Source: Hyphomicrobium sp. (GTDB lineage: Bacteria; Pseudomonadota; Alphaproteobacteria; Rhizobiales; Hyphomicrobiaceae). From it: a DNA stretch of 64,000 bases. The notes under the pieces are model-generated. The model did not search any database. It saw nothing but the letters and a program-made list of their open reading frames with translations, and was not told where the DNA came from. Position 1 is the first letter of the stretch. Every line of letters begins with the position of its first letter. The DNA is taken from contig JALHOF010000013.1 of the NCBI GenBank assembly GCA_022843145.1, forward strand, positions 1-64,000, read 5' to 3'. The position numbers and the translations under genes are program-made. This document shows, piece by piece, positions 9,634 through 19,303 of the stretch.

Positions 9634-9999
9634 TCAAAGCCGATAGATAACGAGCTTGTTCACCGCGTACGTGACCGCCGCGATCACCGGCACGATCAGC
9701 AACTGTCCGGCCTGCGGCGACAGCCCCGACGACACGAGACGTTCGAGCGCCACGATATTCGCGATGCAGACGATCGTGTAATAGACGGCGTGCGCGCCGA
9801 AGCTGGCCCACGAGCGGCGTCCTCCGAACATGCCTTGGCCATAGCTGACATAGTTGAACAGCACGCCCGCGATGGTCGACAGCACGACAGCCGCCGCATT
9901 GCCGTCGAGCGTCAGCGACAGCGCCACGAAGACACCGTACCCGAACGCCGTGTTGAGCGCGCCAATCGCCAGAAATCTCAGAACGTCTCCCCGCATCAC
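9634..9999 (-). CDS. GtrA-family small membrane protein (putative polyprenyl-glycan flippase)
   Basis: A 121-aa protein (GTG start, next codon ATG) with four predicted membrane helices and the GtrA family pattern: RFLAIGALNTAFGY at the N-terminus and AVNKLVIYRL at the C-terminus. GtrA proteins are thought to flip undecaprenyl-phosphate-linked sugars across the inner membrane. A GtrB-like glycosyltransferase (12945-14003) and a large GT-C-like membrane protein (10159-12948) lie beside it. Together these resemble a three-part glycan-modification set. It runs opposite to those two genes. Confidence 0.85.
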   Translation of the reverse strand: MMRGDVLRFLAIGALNTAFGYGVFVALSLTLDGNAAAVVLSTIAGVLFNYVSYGQGMFGGRRSWASFGAHAVYYTIVCIANIVALERLVSSGLSPQAGQLLIVPVIAAVTYAVNKLVIYRL

Positions 10000-10158
10000 C
10001 TTGCCTCGTCCGCGCGCCGCCCCGTTGCCGGCTTGCTCCCTACGCGCCCCCGTTGCATAAGTCGATCCGCCGCAGACGTCGTGTCGTGATCGTCATTGGC
10101 CGATCACCCGATCGCATTTGAAGTGCCATCGACGGTTCGCGGGCAAAGGGGGACGGGC

Positions 10159-12948
10159 GTGCGCAACAAGCCGCATGAGAGTGATGCGCTCGGCCGCGCT
10201 CCGATCGTCGCGCTCCTTTGCTATACTATCTTTTTCGCCGTGTTGTTCGCGCCAGGTTGGACGCGTGGCCTGCTCGCGCCAACCGACGCGCTCGCCTATC
10301 ACTACCCGGCATTTCAGGCTCCGCTCACGCTATGGAGCGAATTTCTCTTCTCCGGATATCCGATCTCCGCCGATCCACAATTCCAGCTTTGGTATCCTCC
10401 CCGCATCGTGACATCGAACTTCAACGTCTTCGTCGTCTCGGCCTACGTCATCGCCGCGTTCTCGACCTATCTTCTGGTACGTGAGATTACCGGAGACGAC
10501 TGGTCGGCCGGTCTTTCTGGCATCGTTTATGCCTGCGGCGGCTTCATGATGGGTCATGCCTGTCACACGGCGATCATCCACGGCGCGGCTTGGCTTCCAG
10601 CGCTCATGCTCGTCGTTCTCAAATTGGGTCGCGAGCCCAGCCGCACATGGTGGGCTCTTGCGGCGCTCTGCGTCGCACTCATCGTTTTGTCGGGTCATCC
10701 CCAGATCGCAGCCTACGCGCTGGCGGCAGCAGGCGGATATGCGGTCTATGTCGTCCACGTTGCCCACGGCCTCGCGACGCGCGCGGGCCTCACGCGGCTC
10801 GCCGTCCTCGCCGGAGCGGTGTTGGCGGGACTGGCGATCAGTGCGATCCAGGTTCTGCCGCTGCTGGCCTATGTCGGCGAGACCGCGCGGTCGACGTGGA
10901 CCCACGACGACTTCATCCAGCACAGTCTGCCGGCGCACGAACTCCAAATCTTCTTCCCGTATCTCTATGGCCGCTGGGCGCCGTATGAGATCCCTTACTT
11001 TGGCGCTTCCAACGCACACGAAAGCCTCTCGTATTTCGGCATCGCCAGCCTGTCATTAATCGTACTCGCGCTGATGGACCGTGATCGCGCGCGTACTCAA
11101 GCCCTGTTCTGGGCGGGCGCAGCCATTGCCGCGTTCGTGTTCATGCTCGGCTCGGCGACCCCTTTGTCTAAGCTCTTCTATCAGCTTCCCGTCCTCGGCA
11201 GCTTCCGCGTTCCTGCGCGCGCGAGCATGGTGCTGACGCTGTGTGCGGCAGTGCTGGCTGGGATCGGCGTCTCTGCCTTGCGGAACGGCCGCTTGTCCGG
11301 CCGCGCGCCGCTCGCCGCCGCTTCGGTGTTGGCGGCTCTCATGATGCTGGCATTGGCCTTCCTCATCTCGCGCTACCCCGGGATGACCGAAGTCGCGGGC
11401 TGGCGCGGCATCAAACTGCCGCCGTGGTGGTGGAACCCGGTTGTCGGCGGGCCGCTGCTGATTGCCGGCCTCGCGATAGCGGCGCTCGTGCATCGGCGGC
11501 GATCGCCGCGCCAGCTCGCGGCCTTGCTTGCAGGTCTTGTCTCAGCCGATCTTGTCCACTTCAGTCTCGGCGCGGAGTGGCGGCCGACGGCGGTCGCGCT
11601 CTCCGATCCTGCATGGGTCTCCGAGATTCGTTCCGAACTCGCGGCGGCATCCGGCCGTTACGTAGCGCTCGGCGAGCGCGCGAGTGCCGCTCCGGAAGAA
11701 CTGCGCGTCCCCGTCAATGCCAACCTCAACGCCGCCTATGGGCTTCCGGGAATCGGCGGCTACACGCCGCTCGCCCCTTTTCGGTACGTGCAGTTGGCCG
11801 GGCTGCTCAACGGCACCCCCTCCGCATTTTCGACCGCACCCCACATCCGGCAACTGCTCGGCATCACGCATGTTTTCGTGAAGGATGGCCACCAGAAGCC
11901 AATCCATCTCGGCGCATGTGGCAGTGCTTCCAAGGCAACGCGACGCGCGGTCATTCCTCTCGCGCTGCCGATCCCTGCGAACCAGATCACGGTGCGATCG
12001 GCGTTGGCATGCGCGACCACAATGAAACAAGGTGCCGCTGCCGCCCGCATCAAGGTCCGCACGTCCGACGGCCGCGGTGCGGCTCTCCAACTCCGCAGTG
12101 GCATCGACACCGCCGATCTGACGATCCTGTCCGCTGGGGCGACCATGCAGCACGGTTCGCCGAAGATCGCCGCCGCATTCGCGCCGACGCAGCTACAACA
12201 CTTCGCAACAACGCATCCCCTCTGGCCGGAACCGGCGGCGATGGTGACCGAAATCGAGATCGAACAACCCGCTGAGGCGAATGGCCGGATCCTGGTGCTC
12301 GACATCATGCTCGAGGACACGGCAACCCGCGCCGTGCGCCAAGTGCCCCTGTTGAATGCCCGGATGGACGGGACGAGCCAACCGAGGCTTCGGCGCTTGA
12401 CCGATGGGTGGAGCGTGACAGACACACCCGAGCCTGCGGCGCCTGCATGGTTCGTAGAGCGCGTTGTTGCCGCCTCCGACGAGACCACGCAGAGCGCGTT
12501 GCGCGATGGCATCACGCCGGATGGCGCCGCGTTCGACGTGCAAAAAATGGCCTTCGTCGAAAAGGACCTGACCGTCACACTTCCGGCCGCCGATGCCGGT
12601 TCCATTCGCCAAGTGAAGGTTCGTCGCCGCGATGCGGGGCGCTGGTCGTTCGCGACCGTCTCCGATGCCCCGGCCTTTCTCGTCGTCAGCTTGCCAGCCG
12701 CACCGGGCTGGCACGTGCTCATCGATGGACGCGCTGAAGCACCTCTTCGAACCAATCTCGCTCTGCAAGGCGTCATCGTACCCAGCGGATCGCACACCGT
12801 CGAATTCGTCTACGATCCGCCGTCCTTCAGACATGGTGCGCTTTTGACCGCACTCGCGCTTTGTCTCATCGGATTTGTCCTCGCCAGCGCCGTGTTTCCC
12901 CGCCGTTCCATCAGCGCCGCACGTGCGCATCAGGGCCACTCCGCATGA
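10159..12948 (+). CDS. YfhO-like large membrane protein (GT-C type)
   Basis: A multi-pass membrane protein of about 929 aa. A GTG at 10159 is preferred because AAAGGGGGA lies a few bases upstream; an in-frame TTG at 10096 would add 21 residues without such a site. The N-terminal half has about 11-12 hydrophobic helices, and the conserved early loop with PTDALAYHYP is where GT-C transferases carry acidic catalytic residues. The C-terminal ~400 residues are soluble and beta-rich, ending with a single helix, as in YfhO proteins that glycosylate cell-surface polymers. The stop codon overlaps the ATG of the next glycosyltransferase (ATGA), so the two are translationally coupled. Confidence 0.75.
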   Translation: MRNKPHESDALGRAPIVALLCYTIFFAVLFAPGWTRGLLAPTDALAYHYPAFQAPLTLWSEFLFSGYPISADPQFQLWYPPRIVTSNFNVFVVSAYVIAAFSTYLLVREITGDDWSAGLSGIVYACGGFMMGHACHTAIIHGAAWLPALMLVVLKLGREPSRTWWALAALCVALIVLSGHPQIAAYALAAAGGYAVYVVHVAHGLATRAGLTRLAVLAGAVLAGLAISAIQVLPLLAYVGETARSTWTHDDFIQHSLPAHELQIFFPYLYGRWAPYEIPYFGASNAHESLSYFGIASLSLIVLALMDRDRARTQALFWAGAAIAAFVFMLGSATPLSKLFYQLPVLGSFRVPARASMVLTLCAAVLAGIGVSALRNGRLSGRAPLAAASVLAALMMLALAFLISRYPGMTEVAGWRGIKLPPWWWNPVVGGPLLIAGLAIAALVHRRRSPRQLAALLAGLVSADLVHFSLGAEWRPTAVALSDPAWVSEIRSELAAASGRYVALGERASAAPEELRVPVNANLNAAYGLPGIGGYTPLAPFRYVQLAGLLNGTPSAFSTAPHIRQLLGITHVFVKDGHQKPIHLGACGSASKATRRAVIPLALPIPANQITVRSALACATTMKQGAAAARIKVRTSDGRGAALQLRSGIDTADLTILSAGATMQHGSPKIAAAFAPTQLQHFATTHPLWPEPAAMVTEIEIEQPAEANGRILVLDIMLEDTATRAVRQVPLLNARMDGTSQPRLRRLTDGWSVTDTPEPAAPAWFVERVVAASDETTQSALRDGITPDGAAFDVQKMAFVEKDLTVTLPAADAGSIRQVKVRRRDAGRWSFATVSDAPAFLVVSLPAAPGWHVLIDGRAEAPLRTNLALQGVIVPSGSHTVEFVYDPPSFRHGALLTALALCLIGFVLASAVFPRRSISAARAHQGHSA

Positions 12949-14003
12949 AAACCATCTCGATCGTCTCGCCGTGCTTCAACGAGGAGCTCAACGTCGAGGA
13001 ATGCTACGACACCATCCGCCGCTTGTTCGAAACCGAACTCAAGGGCTACCGGCGCGAGCACGTGTTCTGCGACAACGCCTCGACCGACCGCACGCCCGAG
13101 ATCCTGCGCGAGATCGCCGCGCGCGATCCGAACGTCAAGGTGATCCTCAATGCTCGCAACTTCGGGCCGCTGCGTTCCACCTTCAATGGCGTTCTGGCCA
13201 CGACGGGCGATGCCGTCATGCTGTTCGTGCCCGTTGATCTGCAGGACCCGCCCGAACTTATTCCGCGCTTCGTCGAATTGTGGGAGCAGGGCAACGAAGT
13301 CGTCTATGGCATCCGCGCCGAGCGCGACGAGGCCATCCTCATGCGGTCCGTGCGCAAGGCCTACTACCGCGTCCTGTCGCGCTTCTCCGACGTCGTGACA
13401 CCGCCCGACGTCGGCGACTTCCAACTCGTCGACCGCAAGATCGTCGAGGCGATGCGCCAGATCGACGACGCGTATCCGTTCATGCGCATCATGACCTTCG
13501 AGTGCGGTTACAAGGCCGTCGGCGTCCCGTACCGCTGGCGCGCGCGCCGCCGCGGCGTCACCAAGAACTCGCTCGCCCGCCTGTTCGACCAGGGCATGAA
13601 CGGCCTCGTCACGTTCAGCACGGCGCCGATCCGTCTCGTTCTGCTTGCTGGCACCGTTGTCGCGATCCTCAGCATCCTTTATGCGATCGCGACACTCGTC
13701 TACTCGCTCGTCTACTTCCGGCAGCTCGCCCCGCCCGGCATTCCAACGATCATCGTCGCGATGTTCTTCTTCGGCGGCGTGCAGATGCTGGTGATGGGCC
13801 TGCTCGGCGAGTACATCCTCGCGATATATGCCCAGGTGCGCCGTAAGCCGCTCGTGTTCGAACGCGAACGGCTCAATTTTGATGTGCCGCCGTCAAACGC
13901 CGCCGCGGTCGAGGCCCACACCGAGGCCGAGACGGCGTTGTCCGGCACCGCCGGCGCTCAGTCCGCCGCGTCAGCCAGTTCGAGCGCCTCGGAGAGCCGC
14001 TGA
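12945..14003 (+). CDS. Family 2 glycosyltransferase, GtrB/dolichyl-phosphate-sugar synthase type
   Basis: The 352-aa protein has a GT-A fold with the nucleotide-sugar motifs SPCFNEE (residue ~8), DNASTDRT (~44) and VDLQDPPE (~95), followed by an RRGVTKNSL loop. Two C-terminal membrane helices (about 225-250 and 260-290) match polyprenyl-phosphate glycosyltransferases such as GtrB. It would load a sugar onto undecaprenyl phosphate at the inner face of the membrane. The start overlaps the stop of the YfhO-like gene. The C-terminus is a low-complexity Ala/Ser/Glu tail that runs 46 bases into the convergent kinase-like gene. The sugar is unknown. Confidence 0.85.
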   Translation: MKTISIVSPCFNEELNVEECYDTIRRLFETELKGYRREHVFCDNASTDRTPEILREIAARDPNVKVILNARNFGPLRSTFNGVLATTGDAVMLFVPVDLQDPPELIPRFVELWEQGNEVVYGIRAERDEAILMRSVRKAYYRVLSRFSDVVTPPDVGDFQLVDRKIVEAMRQIDDAYPFMRIMTFECGYKAVGVPYRWRARRRGVTKNSLARLFDQGMNGLVTFSTAPIRLVLLAGTVVAILSILYAIATLVYSLVYFRQLAPPGIPTIIVAMFFFGGVQMLVMGLLGEYILAIYAQVRRKPLVFERERLNFDVPPSNAAAVEAHTEAETALSGTAGAQSAASASSSASESR

Positions 14004-14977
14004 CGCAGCGTCGGCCGCCCCGGCAGATCGGGGGTTGCGAATCTGATCCGGTGCACGGCCTTGGCCAACGTGATGCGCAGAAAGTATCGCGCGAACGTCC
14101 GCGCAAAATCGCGGCTCGCGGCGGGTGCGCCATAACCCGCGAGGAATGCGCCGTGACGGCGTTGCGGCTGGAACGTCGCCCACATCGCGAGATCGAACAG
14201 GGGATCGCCGAGCATCGCGTCTTCCCAGTCGATGAGCGCGCTGACGCGTCCTCCGTCGATGAAGATGTTGTGACCGCCGGGATCGGCATGCAGCAGCCGC
14301 CCGGCGTCTCCGCGCCAGCCGCAGTCCGCACCGCTCGACAGCCCGCGCGCGCGCTCGGCCTCGGCGACGGTCAGCAAATCCAGCGTGCGACACGTCGCGA
14401 GATGCCGGTCGAGACTGGTATCCAGATATCCGTCCCAACGCGCACTGCCGCCGCGCAGACGGGACCCCGAAAATTCAGCAAGCGGCCCATAGCCGCCATC
14501 GCCCTCGATCGTATGCACGCGTCTCAACGCCAGCCCCATCGCGGCCAGCACGCCCGGATCGTCCTGATCATCGAGATCCGCGAATGCGGTGCCCGCCGCG
14601 CAGTCCATGACGACGGCATCGAACGCGGCTGAGCGCTCACCTCCGACTGCGATGAGCAACAGGCGTGGGCAGGTCAACCCCGCCGTCTCCAGCAACGGAA
14701 AGACCGACGCCTCGATCAGCATGCGATCGTCGACCGGGTGGAGCTGAGGCAGTGACGAGCGCACGACGATCTCGCGCCCGTCGCTCAACGTCGCGCCGTG
14801 GACGATGTGGAACGTCCCTTGCCGTGCGAGCGGGTACACCTTGGCTGGTTGGCCGACATGACGCGCGAGCAAGTCCGCGACCGCGCTGGTCCGGCGCACG
14901 GCTTCGAGCGGATTATCCGCCGCGAGCGCACGCAGCACCTCGTCATCTAACGGCGTATCGCTCTTGGCGTAGAACAT
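13958..14977 (-). CDS. APH/choline-kinase-fold phosphotransferase
   Basis: The 339-aa protein has the kinase-like active site of the aminoglycoside phosphotransferase superfamily: the catalytic loop H230-A-D232 with N237 (HADPGGHN) and the metal-binding IDWED (D250). A conserved helix ending in GDPLFDLAMW follows. Such proteins phosphorylate small alcohols, sugars or amino alcohols. Placement 11 bases after a sulfotransferase, inside a glycan locus, suggests a sugar or lipid-head-group kinase rather than antibiotic resistance, but the substrate cannot be read from sequence. Its 3' end overlaps the convergent glycosyltransferase. Confidence 0.8.
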   Translation of the reverse strand: MFYAKSDTPLDDEVLRALAADNPLEAVRRTSAVADLLARHVGQPAKVYPLARQGTFHIVHGATLSDGREIVVRSSLPQLHPVDDRMLIEASVFPLLETAGLTCPRLLLIAVGGERSAAFDAVVMDCAAGTAFADLDDQDDPGVLAAMGLALRRVHTIEGDGGYGPLAEFSGSRLRGGSARWDGYLDTSLDRHLATCRTLDLLTVAEAERARGLSSGADCGWRGDAGRLLHADPGGHNIFIDGGRVSALIDWEDAMLGDPLFDLAMWATFQPQRRHGAFLAGYGAPAASRDFARTFARYFLRITLAKAVHRIRFATPDLPGRPTLRQRLSEALELADAAD

Positions 14978-14987
14978 TTCGCGGCGG

Positions 14988-15917
14988 CTAGGCCATATCC
15001 CGATAATCGAAGAAGTCGAGCATCGTATCGGTGTAGCTCTTGATCTCGGCCTTCTGGCGGGCGTCGAGCTCGTTCATGGTGGCGATGTTCGCCGCCGTCG
15101 TGGCCGAGCGGATTGTCCCCCACGGATAGACTTCGCCCATCTTCTGTCCGTTCCACGACGGATAGAGCAGCGTATCCGACCAGCCGATGCCGAGCTTCTT
15201 GGCCACACCGGCCATCGCGGTCTTCGGGTCCGCCACGAGATCCTCGAAGCGCAGGATGTGGAAGCGATCTGGATAGCGCTTGGACAAGGTCAGCGCGAAG
15301 TGCTGCATCAGCGCCCAGGTCCACCCGTAGCGCTGGATCGACAGCGGATAGGGTCGCTTCGACGTATCGGCATAGGCCGACCAGGGATTGCGCACGACGT
15401 GCAGCACATGGCCGTTGGGGAAGTCCTCCAGGATCTGCTCGCCATCGAACCCGATCACAGGGCTATAGCCGACGTATGCGGCTTCCTTGCCGGAGCGCGC
15501 ATAGTTGGTCCAGCTGTCGAATGTCGCCTCGTAGAAATTCGCGACGATATTGCCGCGCGTGCGCGGTACGCCGGCCATGAGTTCCGTGAAGCGGCGCTTG
15601 CGGTCGGCTTCCGTCATGACGAGGTCGGTATCGCGGAACTTGCTCGCCTTCTTCGAGCGCAGGAACGTCTTCAGTTCCTCGTCGAAGAACAGCTCGAAAT
15701 CCTGCTCCGCGCTCCCGGTCAGCGGAAACTCTGGATAGCGATATTTGAGCGGATAGAGCGAGGACAGAAAATCCTGCTGCCGCGCATTGCCGAGCTGCGA
15801 TTCGAACGGATAGACGAACAGCTCCGGATGCCCGTCGAGGAATCGATGGGTCGTGTTGCCGCCATTCTCGTACATCGCCGAAATCATGATGAGGCGAAAG
15901 GTATTGGCCTTGCTCAT
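14988..15917 (-). CDS. Sulfotransferase family protein
   Basis: The 309-aa cytosolic protein fits PAPS-dependent sulfotransferases. The 5'-phosphosulfate-binding loop near the N-terminus is the stretch ISAMYENGGNTTHR (residues ~12-25). The 3'-phosphate-binding region is HVVRNPWSAYADTSKR (about 180-195). Only a loose form of the P-loop Lys/Arg is present, so the activity is probable rather than certain. It would transfer sulfate to a carbohydrate hydroxyl, in line with the surrounding glycan genes. It is followed after 10 bases by the kinase-like gene, so the two are probably one transcript. Confidence 0.7.
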   Translation of the reverse strand: MSKANTFRLIMISAMYENGGNTTHRFLDGHPELFVYPFESQLGNARQQDFLSSLYPLKYRYPEFPLTGSAEQDFELFFDEELKTFLRSKKASKFRDTDLVMTEADRKRRFTELMAGVPRTRGNIVANFYEATFDSWTNYARSGKEAAYVGYSPVIGFDGEQILEDFPNGHVLHVVRNPWSAYADTSKRPYPLSIQRYGWTWALMQHFALTLSKRYPDRFHILRFEDLVADPKTAMAGVAKKLGIGWSDTLLYPSWNGQKMGEVYPWGTIRSATTAANIATMNELDARQKAEIKSYTDTMLDFFDYRDMA

Positions 15918-16033
15918 TTCTATTGTCTCCCCATGCGCCTCGTCGACGATCCAATTCGATGATCCAAACGGCCGTCGTCACCGGTTTCCCCTAGCCGACT
16001 GGCGCGGCAACGTCGAGAGCGGATGATCTGTCT

Positions 16034-18352
16034 TCAAGTTCTAACTTCCGTTGCTTCGTCGCGCATGGCGTCCCCTCCGGGCTTCGTTCGTCGTACAGGT
16101 CCCGCGAATTTGGCGTATGACGACACGTCGGAGCGATCATCGCGCCCGCGAAACGCCGCATATGCGAAACACAGCAAGGCCAGAAGCGTGAGCTTGCGCG
16201 ACACCGCATAGACACTGCGGCTGGGCGGCGCATAAGTGAGTTCGACCGTGTGCCGTCCGGCCCCGACCGGTACCGCGACGAGACGGCCCGCCGCGCGCGC
16301 GACCTTCGCGGCGACACCGTCGACCGTCGCGCGCCAATAGGGATCGAAATTGAGCGGAATGACGAGGAACCCCGCTCGCTGGGCCTCGATTTCGAGCACG
16401 GCGCCGTTGTAGCCGGTGCGGAGCGGCCGCATCGAGACCGCCGAACCATCGAGCGCGACGTCGGCTTGGTCGAGGGCTGGTGATGCGCCGGCGAGCGACA
16501 CTGTCTCGAACCTGGATCTTTCGCTCGGCGGCAACCCCCGGAATTGCGTCACGGCCATTGTCGGGTTGAACTCGTTCTGCGGCCAGAACCCCGTCGTGAT
16601 CGGCATCAGGCCGTAGAGCTTCGGCGGAAACTCGCCCTCCGCAAAAGCCGGCGGCCACGGTTTTGCGAGGGCGGCCGCGACTGCCGGGTGCAGCGCACCG
16701 TCCTTTGGCTGAACGCCGCGCCACGCCACTGTCATGGTCTGGTCCGCGATGCTGGCGCGCCAATAGTACCGCACGAGGTCGCCCGTGCAGATCAGCACGA
16801 ATAGCCCCAGCAGAATGAGCCGGCGTGACTTCGACCGCTCGACACCGATCCGGTAGACGAGCAAACCGCCGAGCAGAACGAGCAGCGACGCGAGCCCGAT
16901 ACTTTGTAGGCGATGGTTCGGCGTCATCGTGGCGTCGGCCGCCCAGAGCGGTGCTTGAAACTGCTCGGATGCAAGGAAGAGAAAGGCCAATCCTGCACCG
17001 CCGAGCGCAACCGCCGCCATCGCGGCGCGGCTCGCCGGGCCGGTCTCGGCGGCAGTCCACGATGCCGCCAACCGATCGAGCGCGATGCAGGCCATCAGCG
17101 CGACGACGAGCCGGAAAAAGTAGTGATAGAAGTAGAACATGTGCTGAATACGGTTCAATCCAGGCGTGATCTGCCACGCGAGCAGGAACAGCCCGGATAT
17201 CGTGACGATCGAGCATAAAAAGCCGAACACGATGAACAGGTGCATGTCGCGGCGCCGCCACGGCGTCACCAGGAACACCATGAGCAACGGCAGCAGCATC
17301 GCGCCGATGTAGACCGCGTTGTGCGCTTCGTTGACGACTTTGTAGCCCGTGATCGCACGCTCGATGACGGGGTTGAACAACTCCGTCGTGAAGAAGCGGA
17401 CGTCGGTGTGGTGAGCGCGTTGCCAGACTTGGTCAAGGCTATAAAGCCCCGCCGCCGTCGACGCGCGCACATGCTGCCCGTCTTGTTCAAGATACACGAG
17501 CCCGACCGTCGCCACGGCCGCGACTGACGCCAGCGACGCCACAGCGAGCGCAACGCCCGCGCCGCCGCCGGACCAATGCAACAATGCGGTCCATCGCACG
17601 GCCGCTCGCCACCTCGGCAGGTTGAGGAATACGTGCGCGCCGGTCCAGACGGCCACGAACCACACCGCGAAGACGGTCCAATAGTTGGCCGACGCCACGA
17701 GAAGAAAGAGCGATCCCGCCAACGCCAATAGCGTCCCTCGCGAAGACCCCCGGCTGAAGGCATCGAGCGCCCAGAGCATGAGAAAGATATGGAACCATTC
17801 CTGGTAGAACATCCAGGCGTTGTTCCAGATGCCGAGCCCGCCAAACGCATAGACAGCACCGAACAGCGTTGGCGCGAGCCACGTCTGGCAATAACCGCGC
17901 GCCAGCAGGACCAGCGCCGCATACGCCAGACTTGGCATCAGCATCCAGTTGAAAACGAGAAACTGCGCGTACTCCGGGACGACGATCCCCACCATCGATG
18001 CGAGCCAGATCAGGCTCGACCACGCGATGAACTCGGGGCTGCCCGCGGTCGGTGCCAGCGGAGACAGGAAAAAATTGTAATACTGGGCGTAGCCGCCATC
18101 CGGCCCGGGCAGCCACCACGCGATGTCGCCTTCGATGCGGAGGGCGTGCAGGGAGGAATTGAACGCCGCCGCCGCGCTCAGACTGTCGTGATTGGGAATG
18201 CCTCGAAATCCGAAAAAGACCGGATAATCGAACATCGCCAGCCTGATCGCGCACAGCACGGCGCCGATCGACAACGCGACCGCGATCTCGCGCCACAGAC
18301 CTCCCGGGGGAGCGACGGCGCGCGACGATCGGATCTCGACCAACTCGTTCAC
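16034..18352 (-). CDS. YfhO-like multi-pass membrane protein
   Basis: The 772-aa product has about 12 hydrophobic helices in the first ~520 residues and a soluble beta-rich C-terminal region ending in one helix, the same plan as the protein at 10159-12948. Both end in a domain reading PxW.A.VDG or GWHVLIDGR followed by HTVE(F/L).Y.PPS, which is shared with YfhO proteins. It is probably a GT-C-type glycosyltransferase that uses lipid-linked sugar outside the inner membrane. Its start overlaps the stop of the SDR gene by four bases, placing it in the rfbF operon. Confidence 0.7.
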   Translation of the reverse strand: MNELVEIRSSRAVAPPGGLWREIAVALSIGAVLCAIRLAMFDYPVFFGFRGIPNHDSLSAAAAFNSSLHALRIEGDIAWWLPGPDGGYAQYYNFFLSPLAPTAGSPEFIAWSSLIWLASMVGIVVPEYAQFLVFNWMLMPSLAYAALVLLARGYCQTWLAPTLFGAVYAFGGLGIWNNAWMFYQEWFHIFLMLWALDAFSRGSSRGTLLALAGSLFLLVASANYWTVFAVWFVAVWTGAHVFLNLPRWRAAVRWTALLHWSGGGAGVALAVASLASVAAVATVGLVYLEQDGQHVRASTAAGLYSLDQVWQRAHHTDVRFFTTELFNPVIERAITGYKVVNEAHNAVYIGAMLLPLLMVFLVTPWRRRDMHLFIVFGFLCSIVTISGLFLLAWQITPGLNRIQHMFYFYHYFFRLVVALMACIALDRLAASWTAAETGPASRAAMAAVALGGAGLAFLFLASEQFQAPLWAADATMTPNHRLQSIGLASLLVLLGGLLVYRIGVERSKSRRLILLGLFVLICTGDLVRYYWRASIADQTMTVAWRGVQPKDGALHPAVAAALAKPWPPAFAEGEFPPKLYGLMPITTGFWPQNEFNPTMAVTQFRGLPPSERSRFETVSLAGASPALDQADVALDGSAVSMRPLRTGYNGAVLEIEAQRAGFLVIPLNFDPYWRATVDGVAAKVARAAGRLVAVPVGAGRHTVELTYAPPSRSVYAVSRKLTLLALLCFAYAAFRGRDDRSDVSSYAKFAGPVRRTKPGGDAMRDEATEVRT

Positions 18353-19299
18353 CGCGCGCCGCCGCCCATCTGTTTCTGGTCCCGATCGTCGATGATCTGC
18401 CGCGCTACACGCTCGACCGTGTCGACCGCCGCGCGGGCCGGCACATAGCCGAGCCCGCCAGCCACATCATAGTGCGACGCGTACGCTATACGTTGCCCCG
18501 CGTGCGGATAGTCCGGATCGACGCGGCATTTCAGCCCGACCTCCGCCAGACGTTGGATGATCTCGAACTTGCCAGCCGGGCGTTGCGAATAAATGTCGGC
18601 CGCCATGTTGACCGAGACGGCCCGCGATGCACAGCCGATCAGCGCCGCGAGATCGTCGGCATCGACGTAGTCCCGGATCATGTCCTGCGCGCCGGTGACG
18701 AACGTCTTGTCTCCGGCGAGCGCGTCGAACAACTCCGACAGGAAATACTTGCCGCCGAGATCAATGTGCCGGCTGACGAAGCCGAAGATCCTGACGTCGA
18801 GGATGCGGCGGCCGGTTTCGCTGCGATGGATCGCTTCGGCCAGGAATTTGGCGAGGCCATAGGCCTCGTCCTCGCGCGGGGTGTTGACCGAGAAGCAGGT
18901 TCGCGCATCGATGCGTGCCCCGTCCTCGATCAACCGCCCATAGACCGCGCCGCTGGACAGGAACACATAGAGCGGATCGCCGCCGCTTCGTGCCAGCGCG
19001 CGGCGGATCAGATCCTCCCAGTCGAGCGTCAGCGCGACGATGTTCGGCGCGATCGCGCGCACGCGAGAAGGATCGCCCGCGCCAAGCGCGTTGACGACCA
19101 CATCGACGCCCGCAAAATCAAACCCATCCAGCGGGAGCACGCGGACGCGCCCGGGCGCTGCTGTCGGAAGGAGCGAGCTGACCGCATCGGGCCGCCGCGC
19201 ATAAAGGTCGAGCGAAGTTTCGCCGTCCGCCGCGTAGTGATGCGCGAGTGCCGTCCCGATGTGACCGGTTGCCCCGAGGATTGCGACCCGCATCGCCAT
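18349..19299 (-). CDS. NAD-dependent epimerase/dehydratase (SDR), sugar-nucleotide modifying
   Basis: A 316-aa extended-SDR protein: Rossmann motif GATGHIG near residue 9 and catalytic YGLAK at about residue 147 with an upstream SSGAVYG strand. The start at 19299 (ATG) lies 5 bases after the transketolase stop; another ATG at 19293 is possible. Position after rfbF and the two transketolase genes suggests that it reduces or epimerises the keto-sugar those enzymes make. The exact reaction is unknown. It overlaps the next membrane-protein gene by four bases. Confidence 0.8.
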   Translation of the reverse strand: MAMRVAILGATGHIGTALAHHYAADGETSLDLYARRPDAVSSLLPTAAPGRVRVLPLDGFDFAGVDVVVNALGAGDPSRVRAIAPNIVALTLDWEDLIRRALARSGGDPLYVFLSSGAVYGRLIEDGARIDARTCFSVNTPREDEAYGLAKFLAEAIHRSETGRRILDVRIFGFVSRHIDLGGKYFLSELFDALAGDKTFVTGAQDMIRDYVDADDLAALIGCASRAVSVNMAADIYSQRPAGKFEIIQRLAEVGLKCRVDPDYPHAGQRIAYASHYDVAGGLGYVPARAAVDTVERVARQIIDDRDQKQMGGGAR

Positions 19300-19303
19300 C
19301 GCC

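Noticed and set aside
13958-14977. Aminoglycoside resistance gene
   Set aside because: The APH fold is shared by many small-molecule kinases; the glycan-locus context and the lack of close resemblance to known resistance enzymes make resistance unlikely.
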